Source of the DNA: CAZTAR01 sp043813895
GTDB taxonomy: Bacteria; Planctomycetota; Phycisphaerae; UBA1845; UTPLA1
NCBI GenBank assembly: GCA_043813895.1
Contig: JBDRKQ010000077.1
Coordinates: 62,001 to 126,000, forward strand
Reading direction: 5' to 3'
Length of the DNA stretch: 64,000 nucleotides
Positions 26,160-35,122 of this stretch are shown piece after piece. The first letter of the stretch is position 1, and every line of letters begins with the position of its first letter. A model generated the notes under the pieces. The model did not search any database. It saw only the letters and a program-made list of their open reading frames with translations, and was not told the origin of the DNA. The translations under genes and the position numbers were made by a program.

Positions 26160-27113
26160 ATGCATCGCGTCGGCTATTTGGCTCTCAAGGTGTGTTTGCC
26201 CCTGCTACTTCTGTCCCAGGCCGCATGCACGAATCCCGGCGGGCGATGTGCGTTTTGGATCGACATGTACGAGGGGGAGCCGCAGACGTATGAGAACATC
26301 CTCGATGACCTCGCCGGCGTGCGCGTCGTCTACCTGGGCGAGCGCCACACGCTGCAGCACCACCACGACATGCAGACGCGAATCGTGAAAGACCTCGCGG
26401 CGCGCGGTCTGCCGCTGGTCCTTGGGCTGGAACAGTTGGAAGTGGACTACCAGCCGACCGTGGATGCCTACAACCGCGGGGAAATCAGTTTCGAGGAGAT
26501 GGCGGAAAGGACCGATTGGGCCAAGCGATGGTCGGGATACGAGGTGTACCAGCCGATTGTCGAAGCCGCGCATGCCGTCGGCGCGCCGGTCCTGGCGCTA
26601 AACGCAAAACGCGAAACCGTCCGAGAGGTTGCGAAGAAGGGCATCGACGGGCTGGACGCCGAAACGCGGGCTCTGCTCCCGGCCGAGCTGAACCTCGACG
26701 ACCCGATGTACAGGGGGAAGATGGACCGTGTCATGATGGTCCACGCGATGGTGACGGAGGAGATGGTCGGTCGAATGTTCGCGGCACAGGTCTCACGTGA
26801 CGAGACGATGGCGCACACGCTGAGCGAGTTCCTCAAGTCCGAAGCGGGCCGCGATCGCGTGGCGGTCGTGATCTGCGGGGCCGGACACGCGGAGCACGGT
26901 CTGGGGATTCCGTCTCGCGTGCGGCGGCGGATACCGGGGATCAAGGATCGCATCCTGGTGATGTCCGGCAGCGGCGACGTGGAACTCTCGCCAAAGATGC
27001 AGGCGATGGTGCGGGAGATCACCATCACGCATGAGCAGTTACGCGACCTGGACAAGCCGCTGGCCGACTACCTCTACGCGAGGAACTTGAACCCGAAAGC
27101 GCTGGCGGATTGA
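26160..27113 (+). CDS. ChaN-family lipoprotein (haem-binding uptake type)
   Basis: A 317-residue protein with a lipoprotein signal: hydrophobic stretch to about residue 22, then a lipobox ending QAAC with Cys lipidation expected. The mature part belongs to the ChaN/Cofac_haem_bdg group of the Tiki superfamily: VVYLGERHTLQHHH near residue 55 (Glu and His of the core motif), LGLEQLE on the next strand, RTDWAKRW, and the late GAGHAEHGLGIP. Campylobacter ChaN binds haem and is linked to iron uptake; whether this one binds haem or cleaves something is not decided by sequence. GGGAG is eight bases before the ATG. Single gene. Confidence 0.85.
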   Translation: MHRVGYLALKVCLPLLLLSQAACTNPGGRCAFWIDMYEGEPQTYENILDDLAGVRVVYLGERHTLQHHHDMQTRIVKDLAARGLPLVLGLEQLEVDYQPTVDAYNRGEISFEEMAERTDWAKRWSGYEVYQPIVEAAHAVGAPVLALNAKRETVREVAKKGIDGLDAETRALLPAELNLDDPMYRGKMDRVMMVHAMVTEEMVGRMFAAQVSRDETMAHTLSEFLKSEAGRDRVAVVICGAGHAEHGLGIPSRVRRRIPGIKDRILVMSGSGDVELSPKMQAMVREITITHEQLRDLDKPLADYLYARNLNPKALAD

Positions 27114-27147
27114 TAGCCGCCAAAAGCCCCCGATCCCTGAAACCTCA

Positions 27148-27201
27148 CAAGAGCCCCCGGCCTTGGACGGGGGGGATGTTCCCACATGTCGCATGGCCCC
27201 C
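27148..27201. repeat. Second copy of the CAAGAGCCCCCGGCC palindrome
   Basis: The 15-mer at 27148-27162 is identical to that at 20886-20900. It forms a hairpin (CCCCCG / CGGGGG), and a further C-run/G-run pairing follows to about 27201. It lies in the 251-base gap after the ChaN-like gene. No gene is present there. Confidence 0.7.
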
Positions 27202-27364
27202 CCGACCAAAGTCGTTTCCTCCTCAAGCGTCAGCGGCGTGACCTTGCGGGATGAGCAATTCGCGGAGATTACCGGCTATCCAATCGGTGCGAGATGTGTC
27301 TAGACTCATCAGGAGATGGGGGCGTCTCGGCGGTGCAACCCTGGATTGGGCAGGAGGACGGGCC

Positions 27365-28486
27365 ATGAATCGGTACATTCTCGCGACACTGGGCGTCTGG
27401 GCGGGCCTGGTTTCGGTTTCTTCAGCCTCGGCACAGCAGGCATCGCCGGGCGACCGGGCGTGGCCGGCGGATCGGGACCCACTTCTTCGGCGGGAGACCC
27501 GCGCGTTGCGCCCCGCGATCGAACGGCGACTTGAACCGTACGAAGCGGATTCGGATGTGTACGTCGTTCCGTCCCCATATAACCCAGAGTACTCACAGCC
27601 GCGAGTGCGGCCGTACGAGTATGAGATCAGGCGCTATCCCCAGGGGTACGGCTACACGGAGGGCTATCACCGACCACGATACTACGACGTCCCGCGGTGG
27701 CGCAACGAGTATGACCGGCGGTATCGCAGGGGGCCCTCGTATTATCACGATGACCGGCGCGACTGGAATCGACCGCACTTCGGCTATCGAGGTGGCTACG
27801 TGCCCTACGCGGGCGAGTTGGACCGCGCGTACGCCTTGGGACGGTATGACGCGAACCGGGACTACGTTCGCCAGATTGCGTTGGAGCGTGCGGGCCGCTT
27901 GCTAAACCAGTGGCGATGGCAGTTTGACGAGGCGATCATCATGTTCCGCGACGGCAGTTACGACCGCGCGGCGATCAACATGCTCGGCGCAGCCGAGAAG
28001 AACCACGCCGATGCGGCGTCGCGATTGCACGCCGGACACGCGCTGTTCGCTTTAGGTCGGTACAAAGAAGCGGTCGAGCTGCTGGCGCGGGCGTTCGAGC
28101 TGTCGCCGAGCCTGGCGTACAAGAGCTATGACATCCGCGACGAATACGGTAACAAGGCCGACTTCGATGAGCATCTGGAATCGTTGCGGGCCTATGTCGC
28201 TGAGCGTCGTGACGAGGCTGCCGCAGTCACGCTGCTGGGCTATGTGACCTTCTACAGTGAGGGACCGGGCGCGGCCTACCCTTATCTGCAACGCGCAGCA
28301 ACGTTGGATCAAAAAAGCTACTTCATCCCCAAACTTCTGCCGCTAGCCAGATTCGGCACGGGCATGGCGCACCCGCCGAACGGCTCGCGGGAGAAAACAG
28401 AGATGCCGCAGCGGAAGACGTTCAAAGGTGATTCCGCATCGCGCGACCGGTCTTCCTACAGCGTGAGCGCGGCGGCGGGACGATGA
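27365..28486 (+). CDS. Secreted Tyr/Arg-rich protein with TPR-like C-terminus
   Basis: A 373-residue protein. The start at 27365 is chosen because AGGAGG precedes it and it begins a clear signal peptide (to about residue 24, ending SASAQ). Residues about 60-165 are very rich in Tyr, Arg, Pro and Asp with loose repeats (YRRGPSYYHDDRR), probably disordered. Residues about 185-330 form helix pairs of tetratricopeptide type (ALFALGRYKEAVELLARAFELSP). Such proteins usually scaffold others in the periplasm or at the cell surface. No specific family recognised. The frame is open 38 codons further upstream but those codons do not look like protein. Confidence 0.72.
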   Translation: MNRYILATLGVWAGLVSVSSASAQQASPGDRAWPADRDPLLRRETRALRPAIERRLEPYEADSDVYVVPSPYNPEYSQPRVRPYEYEIRRYPQGYGYTEGYHRPRYYDVPRWRNEYDRRYRRGPSYYHDDRRDWNRPHFGYRGGYVPYAGELDRAYALGRYDANRDYVRQIALERAGRLLNQWRWQFDEAIIMFRDGSYDRAAINMLGAAEKNHADAASRLHAGHALFALGRYKEAVELLARAFELSPSLAYKSYDIRDEYGNKADFDEHLESLRAYVAERRDEAAAVTLLGYVTFYSEGPGAAYPYLQRAATLDQKSYFIPKLLPLARFGTGMAHPPNGSREKTEMPQRKTFKGDSASRDRSSYSVSAAAGR

Positions 28487-28590
28487 GCAGCCGCCATGCC
28501 TTTGCCGGTCGCCCATGAGGCCGGCGCCACACACCTCGGCGCAAACAGCGAGATTCTCAGTCGTCGCTGTTCAGAAAATCCCCATCGCTG

Positions 28591-28643
28591 GGCCGAGAAT
28601 CCTCTCTCGGCCCTCAGGCCGGTGCCGAGAAGGGATTCTCGGC
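28591..28643. repeat. Second two-hairpin unit of the TCCC/TCCT family
   Basis: Arms GGCCGAGA / TCTCGGCC (28591-28612, loop ATCCTC) and GCCGAGAA / TTCTCGGC (28624-28643, loop GGGA). The order, spacing and flanks (ATCGCTG before, CCTCAGGCCG between) match 25902-25954, so the pair moves or is copied as one unit of about 60 bases. It lies in the 274-base gap between the TPR protein gene and the PQQ-propeller gene. Confidence 0.85.
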
Positions 28644-28760
28644 AAAACATGTGTTTCATCGGCACAAGGACCGCTTGACCGGCGGTGGGGGTTCACTAGC
28701 ATCAGTCCTTCCGGAAGTGGCAAGGCGAACGCTGCCCAGGTGCGGGAGGATGCGTGAAAC

Positions 28761-30071
28761 ATGTTGGCCCCGTGTTGTCCCCCAGTGAGACGGATGATTG
28801 GATATCGTGTCGCGGTGACGAATGTCGCGTGGATCGTCGGCTTGCTGATCCTGATGACCGCCCGGGTTTCCGCTGTGGACTGGCCTTGTTTTCGCGGCGC
28901 CGGCCATGACGGCATCAGCACGGAGTCTCGCTTCGTGACGCGTTGGCCCGAGTCGGGGCCTGAGGTTCTCTGGTCGCGGGAAGTAGGCCCTGCGTTCAGC
29001 TCTTTCGCCATCGTGGGAGACCGCCTGTACACGTGCGGGACCGGGGACGCACAGCAAGTCCTCTTTTGTCTCGGCACTTCGGACGGCGGTGTAGTCTGGC
29101 AGCGGGCGTTCGAGCCTCAGATCACAGATCCTGACAAGCACCTCTTCGGCGCCCGCGCAACGCCGACCTGGAACGAAGGCCGCGTGTATGTCGTCGGCGG
29201 GCACGGACTGATCCTGTGCTGCGATGCCGGCACCGGCGAAGTAACCTGGAAGCATCAGCTCACAAACAAGCCGAATTGGGGATACAGCGGTTCGGTGCTG
29301 ATCCAGGACGATCTGGCAATCGTTTCCGGCGGCACTTCGGACGGTGCTCTTTGCGCGTTGAACAAGAAAACAGGGAGCATCGTGTGGAAGTGCGGAGACG
29401 ATCCCGCGGCCTATGCGACGCCGTACCCGTTCACATTCGATGGCAAACGGTACATCTGCGGGATCATGGCCCAGAGCGTGATCGTCGCGGAACTCGAAAC
29501 GGGCCGGCGAGTTCTCCGCGTGCCGTGGCCGTCGCACTCCGGCGTTAACGCCTCGTCGCCCATCTTCCATGACGGATGCCTCTTTGTGAGCACCGGCTAC
29601 GGGCACGGTTCCGCGTTGTTCAAGCTGTCGCGATCCGATGACGGGCTCCTGGCGGCGGACGAGATCTGGCGAAACACGAAGATGTGCAACAAGTTCCAGA
29701 CGCCCGTCCTGCTCGATGGCAAGCTGTACAGCAGCGATGAAAGCGGGCTGAAGTGCGTGGACTTCACGACGGGCAAGCGGCACTGGCGAAAGGGCGGGAT
29801 CAAACACGGCGGCCTGACCGCGGCGGACGGCCATTTGATTCTATTGACGGAGAAGGGCGAGCTTCGCATTGCCGGGGCGTCTGCCGAGGGATTCGAACCG
29901 CTGGCGGAAGCGAAGCTGTTCGAGGGCACGAGCTACTCGGTCTTGCAGCGGATTGCACGTCAACGACAGGGAAGCCGCTGTTGGACGGTACCGGTACTGT
30001 GCGGCGGCAAGCTCTATGTGCGAAACCACGATACGATTGTGTGTGTCGATCTGAGACCCGTGGAGAAGTAG
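28761..30071 (+). CDS. Exported PQQ-like beta-propeller protein
   Basis: A 436-residue protein with an N-terminal export signal (hydrophobic stretch about residues 22-38, ending RVSAVD) and then repeated beta-propeller blades of the PQQ/BamB kind. The blades carry the typical W at the end and GxVxW or G-L-Y/V-V patterns (DGGVVWQ, TGEVTWKH, TGSIVWK, TGKRHWRK). Propellers of this sort in planctomycetes are usually annotated as PQQ-binding-like or outer membrane protein assembly homologues. A quinoprotein activity cannot be claimed, since the Trp-docking and catalytic residues of true dehydrogenases are not evident. GGGAGGA precedes the ATG at a spacing of ten. An alternative start is the ATG at 28794. 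Confidence 0.85.
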   Translation: MLAPCCPPVRRMIGYRVAVTNVAWIVGLLILMTARVSAVDWPCFRGAGHDGISTESRFVTRWPESGPEVLWSREVGPAFSSFAIVGDRLYTCGTGDAQQVLFCLGTSDGGVVWQRAFEPQITDPDKHLFGARATPTWNEGRVYVVGGHGLILCCDAGTGEVTWKHQLTNKPNWGYSGSVLIQDDLAIVSGGTSDGALCALNKKTGSIVWKCGDDPAAYATPYPFTFDGKRYICGIMAQSVIVAELETGRRVLRVPWPSHSGVNASSPIFHDGCLFVSTGYGHGSALFKLSRSDDGLLAADEIWRNTKMCNKFQTPVLLDGKLYSSDESGLKCVDFTTGKRHWRKGGIKHGGLTAADGHLILLTEKGELRIAGASAEGFEPLAEAKLFEGTSYSVLQRIARQRQGSRCWTVPVLCGGKLYVRNHDTIVCVDLRPVEK

Positions 30072-30357
30072 CGGATCAGCCGATGCGCTGGAGGGTCATG
30101 TCGACGGCGGTGTCCTGCGCCTCATTCTCCGGTGACCGTCAAGCCATCAATGAACGGTGTGCTGGTCAATCGATTCTTGAGCTATTGTCAAATGTCGTTG
30201 ATGCATTGTGATCAGGCGGTGCAGAATCCGGTGCAGCAAGCGCACGCAGGGGGTCGCACGGCGTCGCAACACAAGAACAGCGGCGTAGAGGAAACCGCAT
30301 TCTGCGGATCTCTGCAAGGGACTGCGACTCAGTACGAATGTTCGGATAGTGTAAGGA

Positions 30358-30431
30358 TGGGCGATACAGGACTCGAACCTGTGACCCCCTCGGTGTAAAC
30401 GAGGTGCTCTAGCCAACTGAGCTAATCGCCC
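30358..30431 (-). tRNA. tRNA-Val (anticodon TAC)
   Basis: On the minus strand the gene folds into a full cloverleaf: acceptor GGGCGAT pairs with ATCGCCC, the D arm is GCTC with its GAGC, and the anticodon stem is CCTCG/CGAGG around a loop TTTACAC, giving anticodon TAC. The T arm is CAGG/CCTG with TTCGAGT. The discriminator base is A at 30358 and CCA is not encoded. It is the only tRNA in the window. Confidence 0.95.
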
Positions 30432-30549
30432 GTCTGTTCAGTTCGAGTTGCATTCTAGCTGGGCGTCAGACCGCGCACAACACCGCCGGTTGTGTGGCGG
30501 GGTGTGGCCGGTGCCGCGTTTTGGAAGGAGTACGACCACACGCTCTGCC

Positions 30550-30862
30550 GAGAGTCCACTCTCCGCGCCAGCCCGAGGGCCAAGACAGGATTCTCGGGCT
30601 AGAGCCTCTCAGGGTTGATTGTGCATATTCCATTGACGCTTCGCTGTAGATGGGGCCGACGCCGCACTCTCGAAAGCATCCGTGTGGGCTATCGCGCGCC
30701 GCGTGAGATGCTCGGATAGAAGAATGGGACCACCGCCAACGACCCGGCAAATGGCTTGACGAGCAACAGAGTTTCATAGAAGCGTCGGCCCCCCGTGGCC
30801 GACGCATGCGAGGAGGAAACCCTCCATACTTCACGTCGGCCATAGGGGGCCGACGCTACATT
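30550..30862. repeat. Palindromes in the gap 30432-30970
   Basis: The 539-base gap has no gene. It contains GAGAG / CTCTC around TCCA (30550-30563) and AGCCCGAG / CTCGGGCT (30570-30600). It also holds two members of a second family built on GCGTCGGCC. These are 30782-30805 (perfect nine-base arms GCGTCGGCC / GGCCGACGC, loop CCCCGT) and 30835-30854 (arms GTCGGCC / GGCCGAC), with a small GGAGG/CCTCC hairpin between them. Related copies are at 35091-35121 and inside the coding sequence at 58748-58773. Confidence 0.8.
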
Positions 30863-30970
30863 CGATGTCGCGGCCCGGTAGTAGCCCGCCGGAAGCGCCA
30901 TGCGCCCCCTCGCACCTATCCCCCGACGGGCCTCCTTCGATCTTGCCGCGAGACTCTGTAGAATGCTCTG

Positions 30971-31642
30971 ATGCTCAAGGCGATCATCTTCGACTTCGAC
31001 GGCGTGATCGCGAACACGGAGCCTCTGCACTGTCGTGCTTTTGCCCGCGCTCTTGCCGATCTCTCACTCTCAATCACAGAGAACGAGTACTTCGCCCACT
31101 GTGCCGGACTCAACGACAACGCCATCATGCGGTGGGTCCTGGACCGTGCCGGTCTGACGGCGGACGAAACGGCGATCGCCCGAACACTGAAGGTCAAAGA
31201 CCGGGCATACGAGGCGATGATCGGCGATTCGGCGGGACTCCTCTTGCCGGGTGTTCACGACTGGGTCGTCCGCGCTGCCGGCCACCTGCCTCTGGCGATT
31301 TGCAGTGGGGCCCACCGCGTCGAGATTGACAAGATCCTGGGAAACGCCGGCCTTGCGGAGTACTTTCGGGTCGTCGTATCCGCCGAAGATGTGGAATCGT
31401 CCAAGCCCGACCCGGCTGGCTTCATCCGGACGCTTGGCCTGCTGCAAGGCTTTGTCTCGGGTCTCGCCGCCGAGGAGTGTCTGGTCATCGAGGACAGCCT
31501 GCCCGGCCTCGCCGCGGCCAAGTCAGCCGGCATGAAGGTGCTCGCCGTACAGACCTACCGCACAGCCGAAGACTTGTCCGCCGCCGACCTCGTGGTTCCC
31601 GACTTGCGGTTCGTCACGAACGAGGACTTGGCTGAACTCTGA
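30971..31642 (+). CDS. HAD hydrolase, beta-phosphoglucomutase-like
   Basis: A 223-residue HAD subfamily I protein with a helical cap between motifs I and II. Motif I FDFDGVIANTEPLH holds both aspartates (Asp9, Asp11). Motif II is the Ser in ICSGAH, motif III the Lys in SSKPDPAGF, and motif IV EDSLPGL with the acidic pair. The GVI-NTE-LH opening and SGAHR loop are characteristic of phosphoglucomutase-like and related sugar-phosphate enzymes. Likely reactions are sugar-phosphate dephosphorylation or mutase chemistry; the exact substrate is not readable. No strong ribosome binding site; the ATG begins directly at the first strand. Confidence 0.88.
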   Translation: MLKAIIFDFDGVIANTEPLHCRAFARALADLSLSITENEYFAHCAGLNDNAIMRWVLDRAGLTADETAIARTLKVKDRAYEAMIGDSAGLLLPGVHDWVVRAAGHLPLAICSGAHRVEIDKILGNAGLAEYFRVVVSAEDVESSKPDPAGFIRTLGLLQGFVSGLAAEECLVIEDSLPGLAAAKSAGMKVLAVQTYRTAEDLSAADLVVPDLRFVTNEDLAEL

Positions 31643-31672
31643 CACGCGTAGGTTCAATCTGCCGCGAGAGCA

Positions 31673-32785
31673 CTATGCTATCCCGCTTAGAATCGCCTGT
31701 GCGATGCGCCGGCCGGCATGTCCGTCGGTCAGAGCGTTTCGCTCGGCGGCACGCGGCGGCCCGGCGAGAATCTCCGTGAACGCCGATCGGATGGAGGCCG
31801 CCGCAGGCTTGACGAGACGGTTGGTGCCGATCTCCACCGTGTACGGCCGCTCGGTGGTCTCTCGGAGTGTCATGCATGTGACACCCAGAATCGTTGTTTC
31901 TTCCTGGATGCCGCCTGAATCCGTCACAACAAGCCTCGCATCGGCCATGAGTTTGAGGAAGTCCAGGTATCCGAGCGGCTCGATGATCCGCAGGTTGGCG
32001 ATCGAGTCGGCCCTCGCCCGAAGCCCGAAGGCGTCAAGCCGGGTCACCGTCCTGGGGTGGGCGGGGAACACGATCGGCATCGCCTCGGCGACAAACGCCA
32101 GGCCGTCGAGGATATCGCTCAGCTTCGCGGCATCGTCCACATTGCCCGGTCGGTGCAGGGTGAGCAGAGCGTATTCCCCGGCCTCAACCGAAAGCCGTTT
32201 GTGAATGCCGGTTTGGCGAGCCCGGGGCAGGTGTTCGAGAAGCGTGTCGGCCATCGTGTCCCCGACGAGGTGGCACTTCTCCGGTGCGATTCCCTCCCGC
32301 CGAAGGTTGGTCATGCCTGCCGGCTCAGTGACGAATAGCAGATCGCTCAGCCGGTCGGTCAAGACGCGGTTGATCTCCTCGGGCATCGAACGGTCGAAGC
32401 TGCGCAGGCCCGCCTCGACATGCGCTATCTTCACGCCCAGCTTCGAAGCGACCAGCGCGCAGGCGATCGTCGAGTTCACGTCGCCGACGACGAAGAGCCA
32501 ATCCGGGCGGTTTTCCAGGAGAACGGGCTCGAAGCGCGCCATGATCTCGGCAGTCTGGAAGGCGTGGCTCCCCGACCCGACGCCGAGATTGAAGTCCGGC
32601 TCCGGCAGGTTCAGGTCGCGAAAGAAACCGGTTGACATGTTCGCGTCGTAGTGTTGCCCGGTGTGAATCAGGGCGTGTCGGATTCGCCCTGTAGCGGCAA
32701 ACGCACGAACGAGGGCCGCCGCCTTCATGAAGTTCGGCCGTGCCCCGCAAGTAATCATGCAAAATGGAGCGGGCGTTTGCGACAC
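31673..32785 (-). CDS. wecB: UDP-N-acetylglucosamine 2-epimerase (non-hydrolysing)
   Basis: A 370-residue WecB-type epimerase that interconverts UDP-GlcNAc and UDP-ManNAc for envelope polysaccharides. The conserved residues are present: the Gly-rich TCGARPNFMK start, HTGQHYD, the Asp in VVGDVNST, the Glu in HVEAGLRSFDRSMPEEINR (seen in part), TLHRPGNVD, and SDSGGIQEE-like DSGGIQEE near the C-terminus. Length is typical. The GTG at 32785 gives nine residues before MITCGARPN; an ATG at 32758 would also serve, and neither has a strong Shine-Dalgarno. It is far from the surface-glycan genes at 7975-13976 but could supply them. Confidence 0.95.
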   Translation of the reverse strand: MSQTPAPFCMITCGARPNFMKAAALVRAFAATGRIRHALIHTGQHYDANMSTGFFRDLNLPEPDFNLGVGSGSHAFQTAEIMARFEPVLLENRPDWLFVVGDVNSTIACALVASKLGVKIAHVEAGLRSFDRSMPEEINRVLTDRLSDLLFVTEPAGMTNLRREGIAPEKCHLVGDTMADTLLEHLPRARQTGIHKRLSVEAGEYALLTLHRPGNVDDAAKLSDILDGLAFVAEAMPIVFPAHPRTVTRLDAFGLRARADSIANLRIIEPLGYLDFLKLMADARLVVTDSGGIQEETTILGVTCMTLRETTERPYTVEIGTNRLVKPAAASIRSAFTEILAGPPRAAERNALTDGHAGRRIAQAILSGIA

Positions 32786-32815
32786 TGATCATGGCTCCGA
32801 GGGGCTTGGGCCGCA

Positions 32816-32978
32816 GGGCGTTAGCCTGCACGGTCGACGAGCCGCGGAACTCAGTCCGCGCGGCCAGGAGCCCGGGCCTTGGCCCGAGGGTGACACGGTC
32901 AAGCGTAACTCGGAACAAGTGGAGCTTGGCCGTGAAGCGACAGGCGGGATTCCAACCACTGCCAATGCGCAATCCTTG
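32816..32978. repeat. Several GC-rich hairpins in the gap 32786-33053
   Basis: Dyads include GCCGCGGA with TCCGCGCGGC (about 32841-32864), CGGGCC / GGCCCG (about 32873-32888) and CAATCC / GGATTG (about 32970-32985). The arms differ from each other but each site has a short loop, as elsewhere in this window. No gene is present; the region lies upstream of wecB and downstream of the 653-residue protein gene. Confidence 0.5.
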
Positions 32979-33053
32979 CGGATTGATCCTTGACAGTGCC
33001 ACCCCTCGCTAAACACGCACAAGGCCGGGAACGCTTGGCCGCACCACAGGCGT

Positions 33054-35015
33054 CTACTGTTGGCTCTCCGGCTTTGCTTCGCCGTCCTCGCCGGTCCTCT
33101 GCTTCAACGGTTCGATGCCCAGCTTCGCGCACACGTACTCGTACGATCCCCGAGGAGTTCTGCGCCAGTCGATCTCGTCTACTGTTTCCCGGATGACCTC
33201 CTCGAACGTACGCGGAATCTGCATGCGGTTCGAAACCACGTCTTTCTGGTATAAGTCGTACACCCGCTTCGCGCGCTTCAGCCGCCGAACAGCCTGTTGG
33301 TCCTCGTCATAGGCGTACATCCGGAGCCCGTCGGAGATGAGCAGCCGGAGGCGGGCCATCACCGTGCGTATATCCCCCATCGCCCTGTCGATCATGAACT
33401 GCTCTGCGATGAAGCCGCTGAGCCCCTTCTCGTACATGGGGTCGGGGAACTTGTCCCGCATGAACACGAATAGCTCCATCGCGAGGTCCTCTTGCCCCGC
33501 TTCGTAGTAGCGGAGGATCGCGCTGCGTGCGAATCCCTCGAACCCGGACTCGAAGTTCGTCGAGACGGGGTTGTCATGGGATTCCATGTCGAGGTATTCC
33601 TTCGAGTCTCGAAGGAACGCCTGGAACAGGATGGGGATCATCCTCAGGTCCGGCGAGTACAGCGGGGGCTCCCCCAGGTTCGCGCTGCGGCTCATTGCCA
33701 TCCGGCCGCGATGGAACATCTTCTGCAGGCAGTAGAACTCGATTCTGTTCGTGTTCAGCTTGTGGACGTCGATGTACTGGCGCGTATCGAGCCCCTTCTC
33801 CAACCCTAACACGGACCAGTACAGCGCTTGCGTGTCCGGCAGCCGGAAGTCGAAACTCACCCCCAACGCGTTCTGCAATTTGATGATTCGCTCCGGGTCC
33901 AGCTTGACCTCATTTCGCAGGCGATGCGCCCGCCAGAAGCACTCGATCGCCGTGCGCGCGTACCGTGTATCCGGATCATCCATCAGCCGCTTCAGAGCCG
34001 CCACCCTGTTAACCTCGTCGCCGGGCGCGGCGTTCGGGATCTGCACATCATCTCGCTTCAAGGCCGCGAGCAGACCGAGGTACACGCCCTCCTGCTCCGC
34101 ATGGAAACCGAATTCCCGAAGCTCCTCGGCGAACCGGACCACCGGCGACGTGTCGAGCAGATTCCGGTCCGCCAGTCTTTGCAGTTCCGTGATCTTCTCA
34201 CGCAGGTGCGACACGGATGCGGGATCGCCATCCTTGCCAAGCGCGAGCATGAGTCCGCTCATCCCGAGCTCGGCTTCGTCCGCCGTAGGTGCGGGCTCGT
34301 CCGCCATTGCCTCCAGCGATTTAAGCTCCTCGGTCAGTTTGTTGATGTTCGGCGTTTCGAGCAGCGTCTCGAACTTCAACGGCGCGGCGGCCAGGGCGTA
34401 GAAATCGTAGTCGCGATAGTAATCCCCGCGAACGCGTCCCGGCCGCACGTAGTCTTCCGGCGGCTCGCCGAGGATGTCTTCCATCTGAAGGGCGAATTGC
34501 AGCTTGTAGTAGTAGTGCCATTCGTCCATGTAGTCCCCGACCTTGTGGAACAGAATCCACGCCAGCTCGCGATAAAGTTGAGTGTTGTCGGGGTTGATCG
34601 GGATGCCCTTGTCTCGCAGCAACTCGTATCCGTTGCGCACCCAGCGCCAACGCTCCTCCGGCGTTCGCAAGGTGACGGAGATGTTGTAGGACATGTTCCA
34701 CGCCTGAAAGGCCCACACAGGCGCGAATCTGGGCTGCAACTCGCAGATCATCTGCGAAAGTTGGTAGGCGTCGAAGTATCGCTTCTCGTCCTTGAGCTTG
34801 GTTGCTCGCATCCAGAGGTAGTCGACAAGCGGCGCGCGCCCAACCGCGGCCAGCGGGTTCAGCAACACCGACGGCGGCAGCGTATCAGGCAGCGGCGGTG
34901 AAACGAGTCCGTACTCCGCGCGCTGAACATTGAGCGGCCCCACCCACCGCGATGCCGCGTAGAGCGTCGCGATCGCGAGCAGTGCCCAGACCCATTTGAG
35001 AACCGAAGGACGCAT
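33054..35015 (-). CDS. Membrane-anchored protein of unknown function, last gene of the SPFH/ABC cluster
   Basis: A 653-residue protein with one N-terminal membrane segment (about residues 6-22, WVWALLAIATLYAAS) and a long, probably alpha-helical, periplasmic part rich in Trp, Tyr and Arg. The part has helix pairs that look like degenerate TPR units (YFDAYQLSQMICELQPRFAPV and later similar stretches). I recognise no named family. The frame is open 25 codons upstream, but the ATG at 35015 begins at the membrane segment and has a purine-rich GGCGAAG upstream. It follows the ABC permease gene by 107 bases, so it is probably an accessory partner of that transporter. Confidence 0.72.
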   Translation of the reverse strand: MRPSVLKWVWALLAIATLYAASRWVGPLNVQRAEYGLVSPPLPDTLPPSVLLNPLAAVGRAPLVDYLWMRATKLKDEKRYFDAYQLSQMICELQPRFAPVWAFQAWNMSYNISVTLRTPEERWRWVRNGYELLRDKGIPINPDNTQLYRELAWILFHKVGDYMDEWHYYYKLQFALQMEDILGEPPEDYVRPGRVRGDYYRDYDFYALAAAPLKFETLLETPNINKLTEELKSLEAMADEPAPTADEAELGMSGLMLALGKDGDPASVSHLREKITELQRLADRNLLDTSPVVRFAEELREFGFHAEQEGVYLGLLAALKRDDVQIPNAAPGDEVNRVAALKRLMDDPDTRYARTAIECFWRAHRLRNEVKLDPERIIKLQNALGVSFDFRLPDTQALYWSVLGLEKGLDTRQYIDVHKLNTNRIEFYCLQKMFHRGRMAMSRSANLGEPPLYSPDLRMIPILFQAFLRDSKEYLDMESHDNPVSTNFESGFEGFARSAILRYYEAGQEDLAMELFVFMRDKFPDPMYEKGLSGFIAEQFMIDRAMGDIRTVMARLRLLISDGLRMYAYDEDQQAVRRLKRAKRVYDLYQKDVVSNRMQIPRTFEEVIRETVDEIDWRRTPRGSYEYVCAKLGIEPLKQRTGEDGEAKPESQQ

Positions 35016-35090
35016 GAAGTCTTCGCCTACCGTAACAACCGAGTCGTGAGCCATGCCGGCCGTAAACCGTGCGCGGTCGTGAGCCACCAT

Positions 35091-35121
35091 GTAGCGTCGG
35101 CCACGGGGGGGGCGACGCTAC
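35091..35121. repeat. GTAGCGTCG palindrome at the permease stop
   Basis: Arms GTAGCGTCG (35091-35099) and CGACGCTAC (35113-35121) pair perfectly around a G-rich loop. The last bases are duplicated (CGCTAC at 35121-35126), and this duplicate contains the TAG stop of the permease gene read on the minus strand. It belongs to the family of 30782-30854 and 58748-58773. Confidence 0.75.
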
Positions 35122-35122
35122 G

